From NCBI RefSeq assembly GCF_017877355.1, contig NZ_JAGIPR010000011.1, positions 62,001 through 126,000 on the forward strand: DNA of 64,000 nucleotides, read 5' to 3'. Shown one piece after another: positions 40,406 through 49,903 of the stretch; position 1 is the first letter of the stretch, and each line of letters starts with the position of its first letter. Source of the stretch: Chryseobacterium jejuense (GTDB taxonomy: Bacteria > Bacteroidota > Bacteroidia > Flavobacteriales > Weeksellaceae). The notes below the pieces were generated by a model, which saw nothing but the letters and a program-made list of their open reading frames with translations, was not told the origin of the DNA and ran no database searches. Made by a program: the position numbers and the translations under genes.

Positions 40406-41425
40406 ATGAAAAAATTCTTATTTGGAGCTCTTGCTCTAGGTTTAATGTCTGCCTGTAATAATGACAGCATGACCAACCAAAATGATTCACCTATGAATTC
40501 AGAAGCTTCTCCTACTGCATTAACTGTTACACAAAGAAGCTGTCCATCAGAAGAAATAAGACAAGCAATGCTTCTGAAAAATCCTGCGCTTCAGCAAAAA
40601 GTAGCCGATATTGAATTCGGAACCGAAAAATTTGCAGAAAATCTTAAAGTGGGAAAAGTACTCGCAGATGGAACAGTTGAGATCCCGGTTGTTTTTAACG
40701 TGATCTATAATACCTCAACTCAAAATGTTTCCGATGCAAGAATCGCAGAGCAAATTGCGGTACTGAATGCTGATTATGGCGCTACCAATTCCGACATCAC
40801 TAAAATTCCTTCAGCGTTTCAACCTTCAGCGGCAGGTGATGTAAAAATCCGTTTCAAGTTGATAGCCACTAACCGTAAACAGAGTACAAAAACAGCCTGG
40901 AGATCTGATCTTGAAGAGATGAAAGAAGCCAGCACAGGAGGTATTACTGCTACTGATCCGACTAAAAATATGAATATATGGGTTGTCAATTCAATACTTG
41001 ACGATAAGGGCCAGCCCGGAACTTTAGGCTACGCTTATTATCCGGAACATGCAGGGCAATGGTATGATGGCCTTGTAATTGGATATCAGTATATAGGAAA
41101 AACCGGTGCTTCGGCTCCGTTCAACTTAGGAAGAACAGTAACACATGAAGTAGGACACTATCTGAACCTTCCACACCTTTGGGGATCATCTAATACAGGC
41201 TGTCAGACAGATTACTCTAATGATACACCGACTTCTCCAGGTCCTAACTACGGAACTCCCACATATCCTTTGAACAGAGTTTGTGGAGGTGTAAGCCGTT
41301 CTCAGATGTTCATGAACTATATGGATTATGTAGATGATAAGGCAATGTTTATGTTTTCTGCTAATCAAAAAACAAGAATGCAAGCTGTAGTATCCACATC
41401 CGGACCAAGAGCTGGGTTAAGATAA
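40406..41425 (+). CDS. M43 metalloprotease lipoprotein 3
   Basis: 339 residues. Signal MKKFLFGALALGLMSACNND with lipobox Cys. Zinc motif HEVGHYLNLPHLWG begins at His247 and differs from the other two copies in NLPHLWG and in the following CQTDYSNDTP loop. Met-turn MFMNYMDYVDDKAM is conserved. It is followed by a T-rich hairpin terminator. Confidence 0.9.
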   Translation: MKKFLFGALALGLMSACNNDSMTNQNDSPMNSEASPTALTVTQRSCPSEEIRQAMLLKNPALQQKVADIEFGTEKFAENLKVGKVLADGTVEIPVVFNVIYNTSTQNVSDARIAEQIAVLNADYGATNSDITKIPSAFQPSAAGDVKIRFKLIATNRKQSTKTAWRSDLEEMKEASTGGITATDPTKNMNIWVVNSILDDKGQPGTLGYAYYPEHAGQWYDGLVIGYQYIGKTGASAPFNLGRTVTHEVGHYLNLPHLWGSSNTGCQTDYSNDTPTSPGPNYGTPTYPLNRVCGGVSRSQMFMNYMDYVDDKAMFMFSANQKTRMQAVVSTSGPRAGLR

Positions 41426-41466
41426 TCAACAAAATCAGCTGAAATATTATAAAAACATTAAAATAG

Positions 41467-41498
41467 TCTATCTCAATTTTTGGGATAGATTTTTTTTA
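41467..41498 (+). terminator. Terminator of M43 gene 3
   Basis: TCTATCTCA (41467-41475) pairs with TGGGATAGA (41481-41489), then T8. The stem sequence resembles that of gene 2, as expected after duplication. Confidence 0.75.
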
Positions 41499-41536
41499 TA
41501 TTTTTACGCGATTTAATTTCAGTACCATTAACTAAG

Positions 41537-42922
41537 ATGAAAAAAATAGCATTAGCATCAGGAATACTATTGCACTTATTTTGTATTAAGGCACAGGATA
41601 CAATTCAGCCTCGAAATCTTCAACGAGATATTGCTTTAATGAATACCAATTTACCGATAAAGGAATCTACTCCTTTTTTCAAAAAGGAATGGGTAAAAAA
41701 ATCTGTAGCTCCCGCCATTCTTTTTACTGCAGCAGCAGCTACATGGGGAGAAAAAGAAAATATCCGTGAGGTAAGAAACCGATACCTTCCTAACTTCAAA
41801 GTTAAATATGATGATTATCTTCAATATGCTCCTGCCGTAGCTGTTTACGGTCTAAAACTCGGAGGTGTAAAAGGAAGAAACAACATTGGAAGAGCCACTT
41901 TATCTTATGGAGCTAGTTTAGCCATAATGGCAATTTTAGTCAATTCGATTAAATATACTGCAAAAATTGAGCGTCCGGATGGATCTAAAAATAATTCTTT
42001 CCCATCAGGACATGCTGCTATGGCTTTTACCAATGCCAGTTTCCTACATAAAGAATATGGGATGGTAAATCCTGCCTACAGTATTGCAGGATATGGTTCT
42101 GCCACTATTACAGGACTTGGGAGAAATTTAAATAACAGACACTGGGTTCCAGATATCCTTGCCGGTGCCGGGATTGGGATTATATCAACAGAACTGGGTT
42201 ATTTTTTTATTGATAAAATTTATAAAAACAAGGGAGATAATTTAAGTATCTTATCAAGAATACAGGGAAATGATTACCCCTCTTTTCTTTCTCTAAAAAT
42301 GGGTACAGCACTGGGTACCACCAACTTCCTGAAAGAATCGGAATTGGATGACAAAAAGCAAATTGGCTTTGAAGGCGGGCTGGAAGGAGCTTATTTCTTT
42401 TCAAAAAAATGGGGTGTGGGAGCAGATGTCACCTTCAGTAGTTTCCCTATTAAGTCTCAAAGAATAACCTTTGATGACGAACAGGATTTTGGTGACCATG
42501 AAATTAAAACCCAATCTATGGGCTTCCTATCTGCAGGAATTGGGCCTTATTTTTCTCATGAACTCTCAGACAAATGGCAACTTACTTTAAAAATAACCGG
42601 CGGGTATGCTGCTACTGCCAGTGGAAAAGTATTTGTAAAAGGAAATGAAATAGACACTCCTAACCACGAGCTTCAGATTGCCAGATACAAACCCAAACCG
42701 GCTTTCCGTTGGAATACAGGAGCTTCTATGACTTATAAGTTTAATCCGGGATTAGGTCTTACTTTCTATACAGATTACAATCAGATTAACTCTACGATCC
42801 GATATCACTTCAGCGATGAGATTAAGGAAAGCGCTGAGCTAGATCAGGAACTGAACAATCTGATTGCTAAAGAAAAAATCAATTATATTACTTTAGGTCT
42901 AAGATTAACCGCCTATTTTTAA
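41537..42922 (+). CDS. PAP2-family phosphatase fused to an outer-membrane-like barrel
   Basis: 461 residues with a signal peptide (…LFCIKAQD). The PAP2 signature is present: KIERPDGSKNN, FPSGHAAMAFTNA and NNRHWVPDILAGAGIG (His nucleophile). After residue ~230 the sequence changes to alternating hydrophobic strands (GFEGGLEGAYFF, MGFLSAGIGPYFSHEL, FRWNTGASMTYKF) and ends in ITLGLRLTAYF, which resembles a small beta-barrel. It probably dephosphorylates lipid or isoprenoid phosphates at the periplasmic side. Terminator at 42928-42954. Confidence 0.85.
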   Translation: MKKIALASGILLHLFCIKAQDTIQPRNLQRDIALMNTNLPIKESTPFFKKEWVKKSVAPAILFTAAAATWGEKENIREVRNRYLPNFKVKYDDYLQYAPAVAVYGLKLGGVKGRNNIGRATLSYGASLAIMAILVNSIKYTAKIERPDGSKNNSFPSGHAAMAFTNASFLHKEYGMVNPAYSIAGYGSATITGLGRNLNNRHWVPDILAGAGIGIISTELGYFFIDKIYKNKGDNLSILSRIQGNDYPSFLSLKMGTALGTTNFLKESELDDKKQIGFEGGLEGAYFFSKKWGVGADVTFSSFPIKSQRITFDDEQDFGDHEIKTQSMGFLSAGIGPYFSHELSDKWQLTLKITGGYAATASGKVFVKGNEIDTPNHELQIARYKPKPAFRWNTGASMTYKFNPGLGLTFYTDYNQINSTIRYHFSDEIKESAELDQELNNLIAKEKINYITLGLRLTAYF

Positions 42923-42927
42923 AATAA

Positions 42928-42954
42928 AAAAGCCTTCAGAGTCTGAAGGCTTTT
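42928..42954. terminator. Bidirectional terminator
   Basis: AAAAGCCTTCA (42928-42938) pairs with TGAAGGCTTTT (42944-42954). It serves the PAP2 gene (+) and the M1 peptidase gene (-). Confidence 0.85.
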
Positions 42955-42958
42955 ACGT

Positions 42959-44824
42959 TTATAAAGTTTTACTGTTGTCTTCCGGAGTATAATCCATAAA
43001 GAGATCCCCGTCCAGCTTTACAGATTTTACTTTTTTCTTAATCGGAATCACAAGATCAGTTAATTTTTGATCTTTTTCCCAGACAGACGGTGAAAAATGT
43101 AATTTCTCCGTAGTTCCGTCTTCATAAGATAATACTGTATCAAACGGAATAGCAAACCCACCTACATTTGCTACATTCACTGTAAGCAAATCATTCATTT
43201 GAGATGCACCTGCAACCTTTAAATCAATATAATTATTGGTATAAAACCAATTCTGAAAAAACCAGTTCAGATTTTTCCCGGAACCTGTGTTCATAGAGTT
43301 GAAGTAATCCCATGGCACCGGATGTTTTCCATTCCATTTGTCCATATAATGATGTAATGCTTTTTTGAATAATTCATCACCCAGATAATCCTTTAATGCA
43401 AGATAAGACAGTGATGATTTTACATACGAATTGTTTCCGTATCCGGAACCACTTACCTGCGTACTCATTGTAATAATTGGCTGATCCTGTTCTGCTGAAG
43501 GATCATTGATCCATTTTTTTACACGGAAGTTTTTATAAAAATCTTTAGCTTTTTCTTCACCATTTTCATCAATTCCAATCAAATATTCTAAGGTAGTTGC
43601 CCATCCTTCATCCATAAAGGCATATCTCGTTTCATTAATCCCCATATAGAAAGGGAAGTAAGTATGTGCAATTTCATGATCTGCAGTAAGTCTGGCATCC
43701 TGAAGGTCATCCGGAATACTGGTATCATTAATCATCATCGGATATTCCATATCTGCATACCCTTGAATTGCCGTCATTACATTATAGGGATATTCTACTC
43801 CTGGCCATTTTTTGGAAAACCAATCCAGGTTATAACGCATCCAGTCTACATAATGTTCAAAATCTTTCGCTCCTGCTTTATATCCCGCCTGAACACTTGC
43901 TCTTTTGGTTTTCAGCTGAACACTTGCTGCATCCCATACATAATGGTTACTCAATGCAAAACAGAAATCTGTAATGTGATTGGCTTTAAATTTCCACACA
44001 TTCCACTTATTCTGCTGGGTAACTTTTCCGGACTTCATCTCCTGTTCTGTAGCAATATGCATCAGCTTATCACTTTTCAAGGAAGCTTTATATCTTTTTA
44101 AATATTCAGGTTGAAGAACCGCTTCTGGATTCAGGAAATCTCCGGTTGCCCATACTACATAGTTCTTTGGCGCTGTAATGGCAAAGCTATAATCATTAAA
44201 GTCATTGTAAAACTCCTGCCTGTCTGAGTGTGGAAGCATATCCCATCCGTTATAATCATCATACACAGAAATTCTAGGAAAAGAATAAGCTACATAGAAT
44301 GTTTCAGGATCAATCTGCCCTTCTCTTCCACTCTGTACAGAAAGGGGATACTCCCATTCAATCTTAACCTCAGCTTTTGACTTTGATTTTAAAGATGATT
44401 TTAATTTTATTTTTTCAACAGTTCCCCAATCATCACTATTGATATCGTATTTTTCACCATTTACAATAAATGATTTGATCTTAAGCCCTGCAGACAGAAA
44501 ATCTTTAGAAACGGATCCTGATCTTGGAGACTGCGGCTTGTGCAGATTATTTACAAATCTTATGGCTAATTCATTGAGATTATCCGGACTGTTATTGGTA
44601 TAAACAATCGTTTCTTTTCCTGAAACAGTCTTTGTATTAGCATCTACTTTTACTTCAACATTATAAATTCCTTTATTTTGCCAGTAGTTCTTGCCCGGTG
44701 CTCCAGAAATATCTCGGGTTCCTCTTTCATAAGCTCTCTTAATATTTCTCGGCATATACAATTCCTGAGCAGAAAGTTGAAATAATGAAACAACTACCAG
44801 CATTCCGGAAAAAATTCTCTTCAT
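42959..44824 (-). CDS. M1-family metallopeptidase
   Basis: 621 residues with a signal peptide (…SLFQLSAQE). The M1 zinc site is complete: HEIAHTYFPFYMG with the third ligand Glu in MDEGWATTLE 18 residues later. The GxMEN exopeptidase motif is replaced by YADMEYPMM. Related to the M1 gene at 51710-53644. Likely a periplasmic aminopeptidase or endopeptidase. It stands alone; a dispersed repeat lies upstream at 44941-45046. Confidence 0.9.
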   Translation of the reverse strand: MKRIFSGMLVVVSLFQLSAQELYMPRNIKRAYERGTRDISGAPGKNYWQNKGIYNVEVKVDANTKTVSGKETIVYTNNSPDNLNELAIRFVNNLHKPQSPRSGSVSKDFLSAGLKIKSFIVNGEKYDINSDDWGTVEKIKLKSSLKSKSKAEVKIEWEYPLSVQSGREGQIDPETFYVAYSFPRISVYDDYNGWDMLPHSDRQEFYNDFNDYSFAITAPKNYVVWATGDFLNPEAVLQPEYLKRYKASLKSDKLMHIATEQEMKSGKVTQQNKWNVWKFKANHITDFCFALSNHYVWDAASVQLKTKRASVQAGYKAGAKDFEHYVDWMRYNLDWFSKKWPGVEYPYNVMTAIQGYADMEYPMMINDTSIPDDLQDARLTADHEIAHTYFPFYMGINETRYAFMDEGWATTLEYLIGIDENGEEKAKDFYKNFRVKKWINDPSAEQDQPIITMSTQVSGSGYGNNSYVKSSLSYLALKDYLGDELFKKALHHYMDKWNGKHPVPWDYFNSMNTGSGKNLNWFFQNWFYTNNYIDLKVAGASQMNDLLTVNVANVGGFAIPFDTVLSYEDGTTEKLHFSPSVWEKDQKLTDLVIPIKKKVKSVKLDGDLFMDYTPEDNSKTL

Positions 44825-44940
44825 AATAATCTCTTTTTTAGATAAGTATCAAAAATAGCGAAAATGTAACATCAAGCGAGAATTTCTTTTATGATAAAGT
44901 TTTATGGTAATTGGTTTTTAATTTAAAATATTCTAAAAAG

Positions 44941-45046
44941 CTAGAAGCCAGAAGATGGAAGTCATCAACAACAGCTACTTTCTCTTTTTTAAGGCAATTT
45001 AATTGTATAGTGACTATAAAGACGATAACTAAAATAGCTTCCAGCC
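44941..45046 (-). repeat. Dispersed 3'-flank element, copy B
   Basis: Read on the minus strand it begins GGGCTGGAAGCTATTTTAGT and ends CTTCCATCTTCTGGCTTCTA, like copies A and C; the centre shares GGCAATTTAATTGTATA with copy C. It follows the stop codon of the barrel gene at 45079. Confidence 0.65.
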
Positions 45047-45078
45047 CTCAATCTTAGTTTCCCTAACCCAAACTCAGG

Positions 45079-47448
45079 TTAAAGCCTGTCCTGTTCAGAT
45101 GCTTTTCTAATTGTTTTGGCATTCTTTACGGATTGGTTTCCAAAATTATATTTCAACGACAATGTGAACCCTTGAGTATCTGCATAATCCAGAAAATAAT
45201 TATCCTGATTGGCATACTTGGTAACGATCTTTTGACGTGTGGTTCTGAAGATATCATTCACAATAAATGCAGCCTCCAGTTTTTTATTGAAAAACTTTCT
45301 ATTCATCACGAAATAGGCAGACCAACTACTGGAAATTCTGAAAGGGCCCTGTACTTCCGGAGAATTATAATGATGTCCCAACTCCATTTTCCAATCATTA
45401 TTTTTATCCAAAGTAAAGCTGGTAGAAATATTGGATCTCAAATTCCATACTTTATTTTCGTGCAACATTCCATCCACTCCGTTGAAATAATTTTCATTGC
45501 GCTCCAGATTTTCAGAGAGAACAACATTCCACCAAGGCTTTATTTGAAAATTTTTATACAGACTGAACCCAAATGCCTGTCCTTTTTCAATATTCGTAAA
45601 ATGATAAACTACATTATTGGCTTCTGGTACCTGATACGATATTTCCATAGAAGGATATAATTCTTTACGGTAATACAGATCCAGATTCCAATCTTTCCAG
45701 GAATAGGTAAGATTAAGATTATGAATAATAGTAGCTTTTAATTGAGGATCTCCCTGAAAGTAAGAAAACAAATTATAATAAGATTTTGCCGGGTTCAGCC
45801 ATGAGTAAGAAGGCCTGCTGATTCTTTTCCCATAAGAAAACCCAAATTCATGTTTATTTTCTGTGGTATACTGAGCGTAAAAGGTTGGAAAGAAATTCCA
45901 GTAATTATTTTTATTACGGTTATAAGGCTCCGAAACAATTCCTTCAAGGTCTGTCATTTCAGCACGAAGACCTCCTTTAAAATTCCATTTCCCTATATTA
46001 TAAGATAAGGAAGAATATAGAGCGAAATTATATTCTTTATATTCAAAAATACTGCTTTTTTCAGGTCTGAATTCCATGAATCCATTTTCATTATCAGAGA
46101 AGTCAAGCTTGCTGTTTGTTTTTACAAAGCTATATTTTGCCCCGGATTCTACTTCCAGCTTTTCCCCTTTCCATTGATAATCCAATTGGGTGGAATACAA
46201 CTGAACATCAGCCTCATTCTGAGTCAGAAAATGATCTTTTCTTGGAAGCTGACCTACAAAATCCAGATCAGTAGTTACATTCTGGTATTTACTGGAATTA
46301 TTACCGGTAAAATAATTGATCCAGGATAAATTGCTTTTTTTATTCAGTTTTCGATCTATCTGAAAACTTACTGAATTATTAATGGAACTTGATTCATGAT
46401 CATTCAGCGTTCTATAATGAGATTCTACAATATCCTGACTGTTATAAATTAATGTAGGCACATCGTATACTCCATAGGACTTTGGAGAAAAAAAACCTGA
46501 ATAGTTGAGGCTTAAGCTGGTTAAACTGTCCAGCTCATATTCCACATTAAAATTCAGGGTATTCTGGTTAATGTTTTTATCCTTCCTATTCATTGTGCTT
46601 ATCCATATAGTCTCACTTTCGGGATAACGGACATAATCGGATCCTTCCCGGAAATAAGTTCCCATCCCTTTATAATAGCTTGCCATAATGGAGAGCTTAT
46701 CCTTCTTATAATATTGCGACAGTCCGAAAACTGCTTTTGCATACTGTGTTTGAACATATTTTGAAGACAGAATTCCACGATAGCCTTCAATCTTATTCTT
46801 TTTCATGACGATATTTAGCACGGCACTTCCCGAAGCTTCATATTTTGCCGGTGGATTGGTAATTACTTCTATAGATTTCACCTCGTCTCCTTGTGTATTT
46901 TCCAAAAGATTTTTAAGTTCATCACCGGTCAGCATTACTTTTTTATCATTAATTGTAACCAGAATTCCTGTACTTCCTTTCACGATTAGCATATTATTAT
47001 TTACCGTAACACTGGGTGTATTCTTTAAGATTTCCCATGCATTGAGTGATGAAATATTACTATTTTCCACATTGAACTCCAGACGATCTACCTTTCTTGT
47101 CACCAGTGGTTTCCGTTTGGTCATCACAACTCCTTCTATTTCCTGGAATTCCTTTCTGAGAATAATTTGTAAAGCTTCAGGTTTTTCCAGATTAAGATTC
47201 TTTTCAAATAAAAAATATCCATCGTTCTTCACCACAAGCCTTACATTTTGTTCTTTAATACCTTCAAGAGTGAAACTTCCACCACCATCGGTTTTTAACT
47301 CTTTAATTAATTCATTTCTGAAATTATACAGAGCAACATTTACTGCTGAAAGTTTTTCATTTTCGGTATTCATTACCGTTCCTGCAATTTTTTGTTTTTG
47401 AGCCAGCATCATCATGGGAAGACACAGAAAAAGAAGAGTTTTGTTCAT
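45079..47448 (-). CDS. Outer-membrane beta-barrel receptor with carboxypeptidase-like N-domain
   Basis: 789 residues with signal MNKTLLFLCLPMMMLAQ. Residues ~20-100 form a CarboxypepD_reg-like domain (GTVMNTENEKLSAVNVALYN), followed by a plug-like region (NTPSVTVNNNMLIVKGSTG, VKSIEVITNPPAKYEASGSA) and a long C-terminal barrel with aromatic-rich strands. This is the 'outer membrane beta-barrel' family related to TonB-dependent receptors. Tandem GGTTAAYGA repeats precede it. It lies next to a GLPGLI gene and a two-component pair. Confidence 0.88.
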   Translation of the reverse strand: MNKTLLFLCLPMMMLAQKQKIAGTVMNTENEKLSAVNVALYNFRNELIKELKTDGGGSFTLEGIKEQNVRLVVKNDGYFLFEKNLNLEKPEALQIILRKEFQEIEGVVMTKRKPLVTRKVDRLEFNVENSNISSLNAWEILKNTPSVTVNNNMLIVKGSTGILVTINDKKVMLTGDELKNLLENTQGDEVKSIEVITNPPAKYEASGSAVLNIVMKKNKIEGYRGILSSKYVQTQYAKAVFGLSQYYKKDKLSIMASYYKGMGTYFREGSDYVRYPESETIWISTMNRKDKNINQNTLNFNVEYELDSLTSLSLNYSGFFSPKSYGVYDVPTLIYNSQDIVESHYRTLNDHESSSINNSVSFQIDRKLNKKSNLSWINYFTGNNSSKYQNVTTDLDFVGQLPRKDHFLTQNEADVQLYSTQLDYQWKGEKLEVESGAKYSFVKTNSKLDFSDNENGFMEFRPEKSSIFEYKEYNFALYSSLSYNIGKWNFKGGLRAEMTDLEGIVSEPYNRNKNNYWNFFPTFYAQYTTENKHEFGFSYGKRISRPSYSWLNPAKSYYNLFSYFQGDPQLKATIIHNLNLTYSWKDWNLDLYYRKELYPSMEISYQVPEANNVVYHFTNIEKGQAFGFSLYKNFQIKPWWNVVLSENLERNENYFNGVDGMLHENKVWNLRSNISTSFTLDKNNDWKMELGHHYNSPEVQGPFRISSSWSAYFVMNRKFFNKKLEAAFIVNDIFRTTRQKIVTKYANQDNYFLDYADTQGFTLSLKYNFGNQSVKNAKTIRKASEQDRL

Positions 47449-47530
47449 GATTACATTTTTAAAAATGATATAAAACAGGACTATACCTTATTTTTACAGG
47501 GCAAAATTCCATATTGAGCAGGAGAATTTC

Positions 47531-47560
47531 GGTTAACGAAAGGTTAATGATGGGTTAACG
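47531..47560. promoter_or_regulatory. Three tandem 11-bp repeats upstream of the barrel gene
   Basis: GGTTAACGA, GGTTAATGA and GGTTAACG start at 47531, 47542 and 47553, exactly 11 bases apart. OmpR/PhoB-type regulators bind such head-to-tail 11-bp repeats. The same motif occurs before the two-component operon (48518-48539). Confidence 0.65.
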
Positions 47561-47581
47561 TCTGTTTTGCTTAAAAAATGG

Positions 47582-47611
47582 AAAAGCCTGAATCGGATCA
47601 TTCAGGCTTTT
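47582..47611 (-). terminator. Terminator of the GLPGLI gene
   Basis: Perfect 12-bp stem AAAAGCCTGAAT (47582-47593) with 47600-47611, loop of six. Confidence 0.8.
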
Positions 47612-47632
47612 AAAGTCAATAGGAATTATTTT

Positions 47633-48466
47633 TTATGGATAAGGAATTGCTTTATCCAGTTCTATCGGGTTATAATATTTTTTTATATTCACCTGTGTCT
47701 GTTTGGTTAGCCCTGCAAATTCTTCTTTACTTTTGATTTGCTTACCTTCAATTCGGACATTCCAATCCGGTTGAAACTCTGTTCTCATTCTCGCATAGGG
47801 ATCGTTATAAAACTCAAGATTTAGTTTTATCCATTTCTTAAAACTAATAGTGATGGGATCCAATGAATAATGTTTTTCGAGAAAACCTTTTGTATCATAT
47901 GTCTTTGGTAGATTAACATTCCGCGAGAAAGAATAGATAAAGTCTTTTTTATCATCTTCCACATACAAAACCAATCCTGGCAACCCTCTGAATTTATAAG
48001 GACCTTCAGGAATATTAATATTCGGAGTAAACCAAGCGGTCCAGTTTCTTCCACCAAAGTTTGCCGTTGCTTTCTGCAGATTATAGTTATTGATTTTTTT
48101 AGTTTCTGTCTCTATTTTCCACTGAATATTATCCTCTGTTTCAAAAACATAATAATAAGGCATCATCCTGATTTGAAAATAATTTTTATTTTTATTAGAG
48201 TTCCTTTTCCGAATGATCGTTTGTTCTGAGAGGCTGGTATGTTGGGATGACATCCCACCATGAAGGATATTCAGAGAATCATTTACCAGAAATTCAAGTT
48301 CATAGAATTTTACTTCTTCCGGGTTAATATCCAGTACCATTTCTTCTTTATCATAAGTTGCATCATGAGGATCCGGTCTGTATTGAAGCTCATAGATGAA
48401 CCGATAGGTCTGCGCATTCGTAATGATCCCCATCAGTATCACAAAAAAGGCAATCTGTTTTTTCAT
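47633..48466 (-). CDS. GLPGLI family protein
   Basis: 277 residues with signal MKKQIAFFVILMGIITNAQ. The eponymous motif appears in FRGLPGLVLYVEDDKKD and is preceded by NWTAWFTPNINIPEGPYK. GLPGLI proteins are secreted Bacteroidota proteins of unknown function, often next to barrel proteins. Here it is followed by such a barrel gene and is divergent from a two-component operon. Confidence 0.92.
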   Translation of the reverse strand: MKKQIAFFVILMGIITNAQTYRFIYELQYRPDPHDATYDKEEMVLDINPEEVKFYELEFLVNDSLNILHGGMSSQHTSLSEQTIIRKRNSNKNKNYFQIRMMPYYYVFETEDNIQWKIETETKKINNYNLQKATANFGGRNWTAWFTPNINIPEGPYKFRGLPGLVLYVEDDKKDFIYSFSRNVNLPKTYDTKGFLEKHYSLDPITISFKKWIKLNLEFYNDPYARMRTEFQPDWNVRIEGKQIKSKEEFAGLTKQTQVNIKKYYNPIELDKAIPYP

Positions 48467-48517
48467 AAAAATAGTCTATTAATCTTTTAAAATTAAGAAA
48501 AACCATATAAATTATAA

Positions 48518-48539
48518 GGTTAATGAAAGGTTAATGATA
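48518..48539. promoter_or_regulatory. Two tandem 11-bp repeats upstream of the two-component operon
   Basis: GGTTAATGAAA (48518) and GGTTAATGATA (48529), head to tail. Located between the divergent GLPGLI and kinase genes and likely bound by the response regulator encoded at 49893. Confidence 0.65.
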
Positions 48540-48570
48540 AAAATTCGATTTCAGTGAAATACTAAAGTTT

Positions 48571-48578
48571 TATCTTTG
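48571..48578 (+). promoter_or_regulatory. -7 box of the kinase operon
   Basis: TATCTTTG is an exact TAnnTTTG match, but it ends only five bases before the ATG at 48584. Transcription would start about at the ATG, which suggests a leaderless mRNA. Confidence 0.45.
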
Positions 48579-48583
48579 TTTCG

Positions 48584-49903
48584 ATGATATCTAATAACAA
48601 AAACCTGATTTATATTTTTACCATACTATTCCTCTTTCTGCTGGGAATTCAGGTTTATTTTATGTATAAAACCTATCAGGTTAAAGAAAGGGAAATATAC
48701 AGATCCGTAGATAAGGGTATCTCAGTCTATACCGATCAGGTGGTGAATAATCATTCTGCTAAAGATTCAAAAGACGATTCTCTGCAAAAGAATATTATCA
48801 GATACTATAACAAAAATCTCAGTAAACAGGATTTTTTAAAATATTTGGTAAATGAAAAAAAACATTCTGGTAAGAATTTAACAGCTTACATCAATGAGCG
48901 CCGAAAAAAAGACGGATATATCATCTGTGTAAGAATTCAATATATTCAGCTTCTCCACCTTCCGGACAGTATCAAACTGATACAACAACCGGTTATCTTT
49001 TATGAAACAAAAGATAAGGTTAGAAAACCAGCTATTACCAGCATCGGAACATGGAGAACATCCTCTACTCAAGAAACAACAGGGAAAAATGCTATTAATG
49101 GAATGGATTCATTTCATGTTGATACCCAAACAGAAATTGAAATTGAAAATATAAAAAGTCTTGTTTTCAGAGAGATTATTCTATTAATTATCTGCTGTAT
49201 CATCTTGCTTGCAAGTGTTCTTCTATTGTATATTTTCACTGTCAAGAACCTCATCAAACAACAAAAACAGGTAGAAGTTCTCCACACTGTTGTGGATAAC
49301 ATTTCACATGAGTTTAAAACCCCAATAGCCACCTTAAAAATAGCATCCAAAACGTTGAAAAAAGGCTGGAATCCAGACACTCTTCCATTAATTGACCGAC
49401 AAATTACAAGACTGGAAAGCCTGATGTTACAGCTTCACAAGGATGAAACACCGGAGGAAATGACCTCTATACAACCTGAAAATTGGGACTTCTTTGTTCA
49501 GGATCTGGCCTTCACTTATCCGAAGATAGAGTTTAAGTTTGAAAACACAATTTCCAGACAGCTTCCTTTTGATAAAAACCTTATGGAAACGGTGGTAAAG
49601 AATCTCTGTGAAAACAGTATAAAATACGGAGCTTCCGTTGTAACAGTTAATACCAGTAATTCTGCTCAACATCTGAAAATTGAAGTTTCTGATAACGGTC
49701 AAGGTATGGAAAGTAAAGAACTGAAGAACATTTTTGAAAAGTTCTACAGAATACAAGCTAATAATATTCATAACAGCAAAGGGCTTGGGCTTGGGCTGTA
49801 TTTTGTAAAGGAAATCATTACATCCTATCACGGCAAGGTTGATGTTTCCAGCCAACCCGGCACTGGAAGTACTTTTAAAATAACCATTCCTTATGAAGAC
49901 TAA
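48584..49903 (+). CDS. Sensor histidine kinase (OmpR-type partner)
   Basis: 439 residues. Two membrane segments (~8-28 and ~200-222) bracket a periplasmic sensor of about 170 residues. HisKA: VVDNISHEFKTPIATLKIAS; HATPase: MVETVVKNLCENSIKYG, VSDNGQGM, KGLGLGLYFVKEI. It overlaps the response regulator gene by 11 bases, so the pair is coupled. Confidence 0.92.
   Translation: MISNNKNLIYIFTILFLFLLGIQVYFMYKTYQVKEREIYRSVDKGISVYTDQVVNNHSAKDSKDDSLQKNIIRYYNKNLSKQDFLKYLVNEKKHSGKNLTAYINERRKKDGYIICVRIQYIQLLHLPDSIKLIQQPVIFYETKDKVRKPAITSIGTWRTSSTQETTGKNAINGMDSFHVDTQTEIEIENIKSLVFREIILLIICCIILLASVLLLYIFTVKNLIKQQKQVEVLHTVVDNISHEFKTPIATLKIASKTLKKGWNPDTLPLIDRQITRLESLMLQLHKDETPEEMTSIQPENWDFFVQDLAFTYPKIEFKFENTISRQLPFDKNLMETVVKNLCENSIKYGASVVTVNTSNSAQHLKIEVSDNGQGMESKELKNIFEKFYRIQANNIHNSKGLGLGLYFVKEIITSYHGKVDVSSQPGTGSTFKITIPYED

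Noticed and set aside
46805..47401. 198-residue plus-strand frame opposite the barrel gene
   Set aside because: It is Ser/Phe/Thr-rich as expected from antisense reading of a coding region, has no start context and overlaps a convincing gene entirely.
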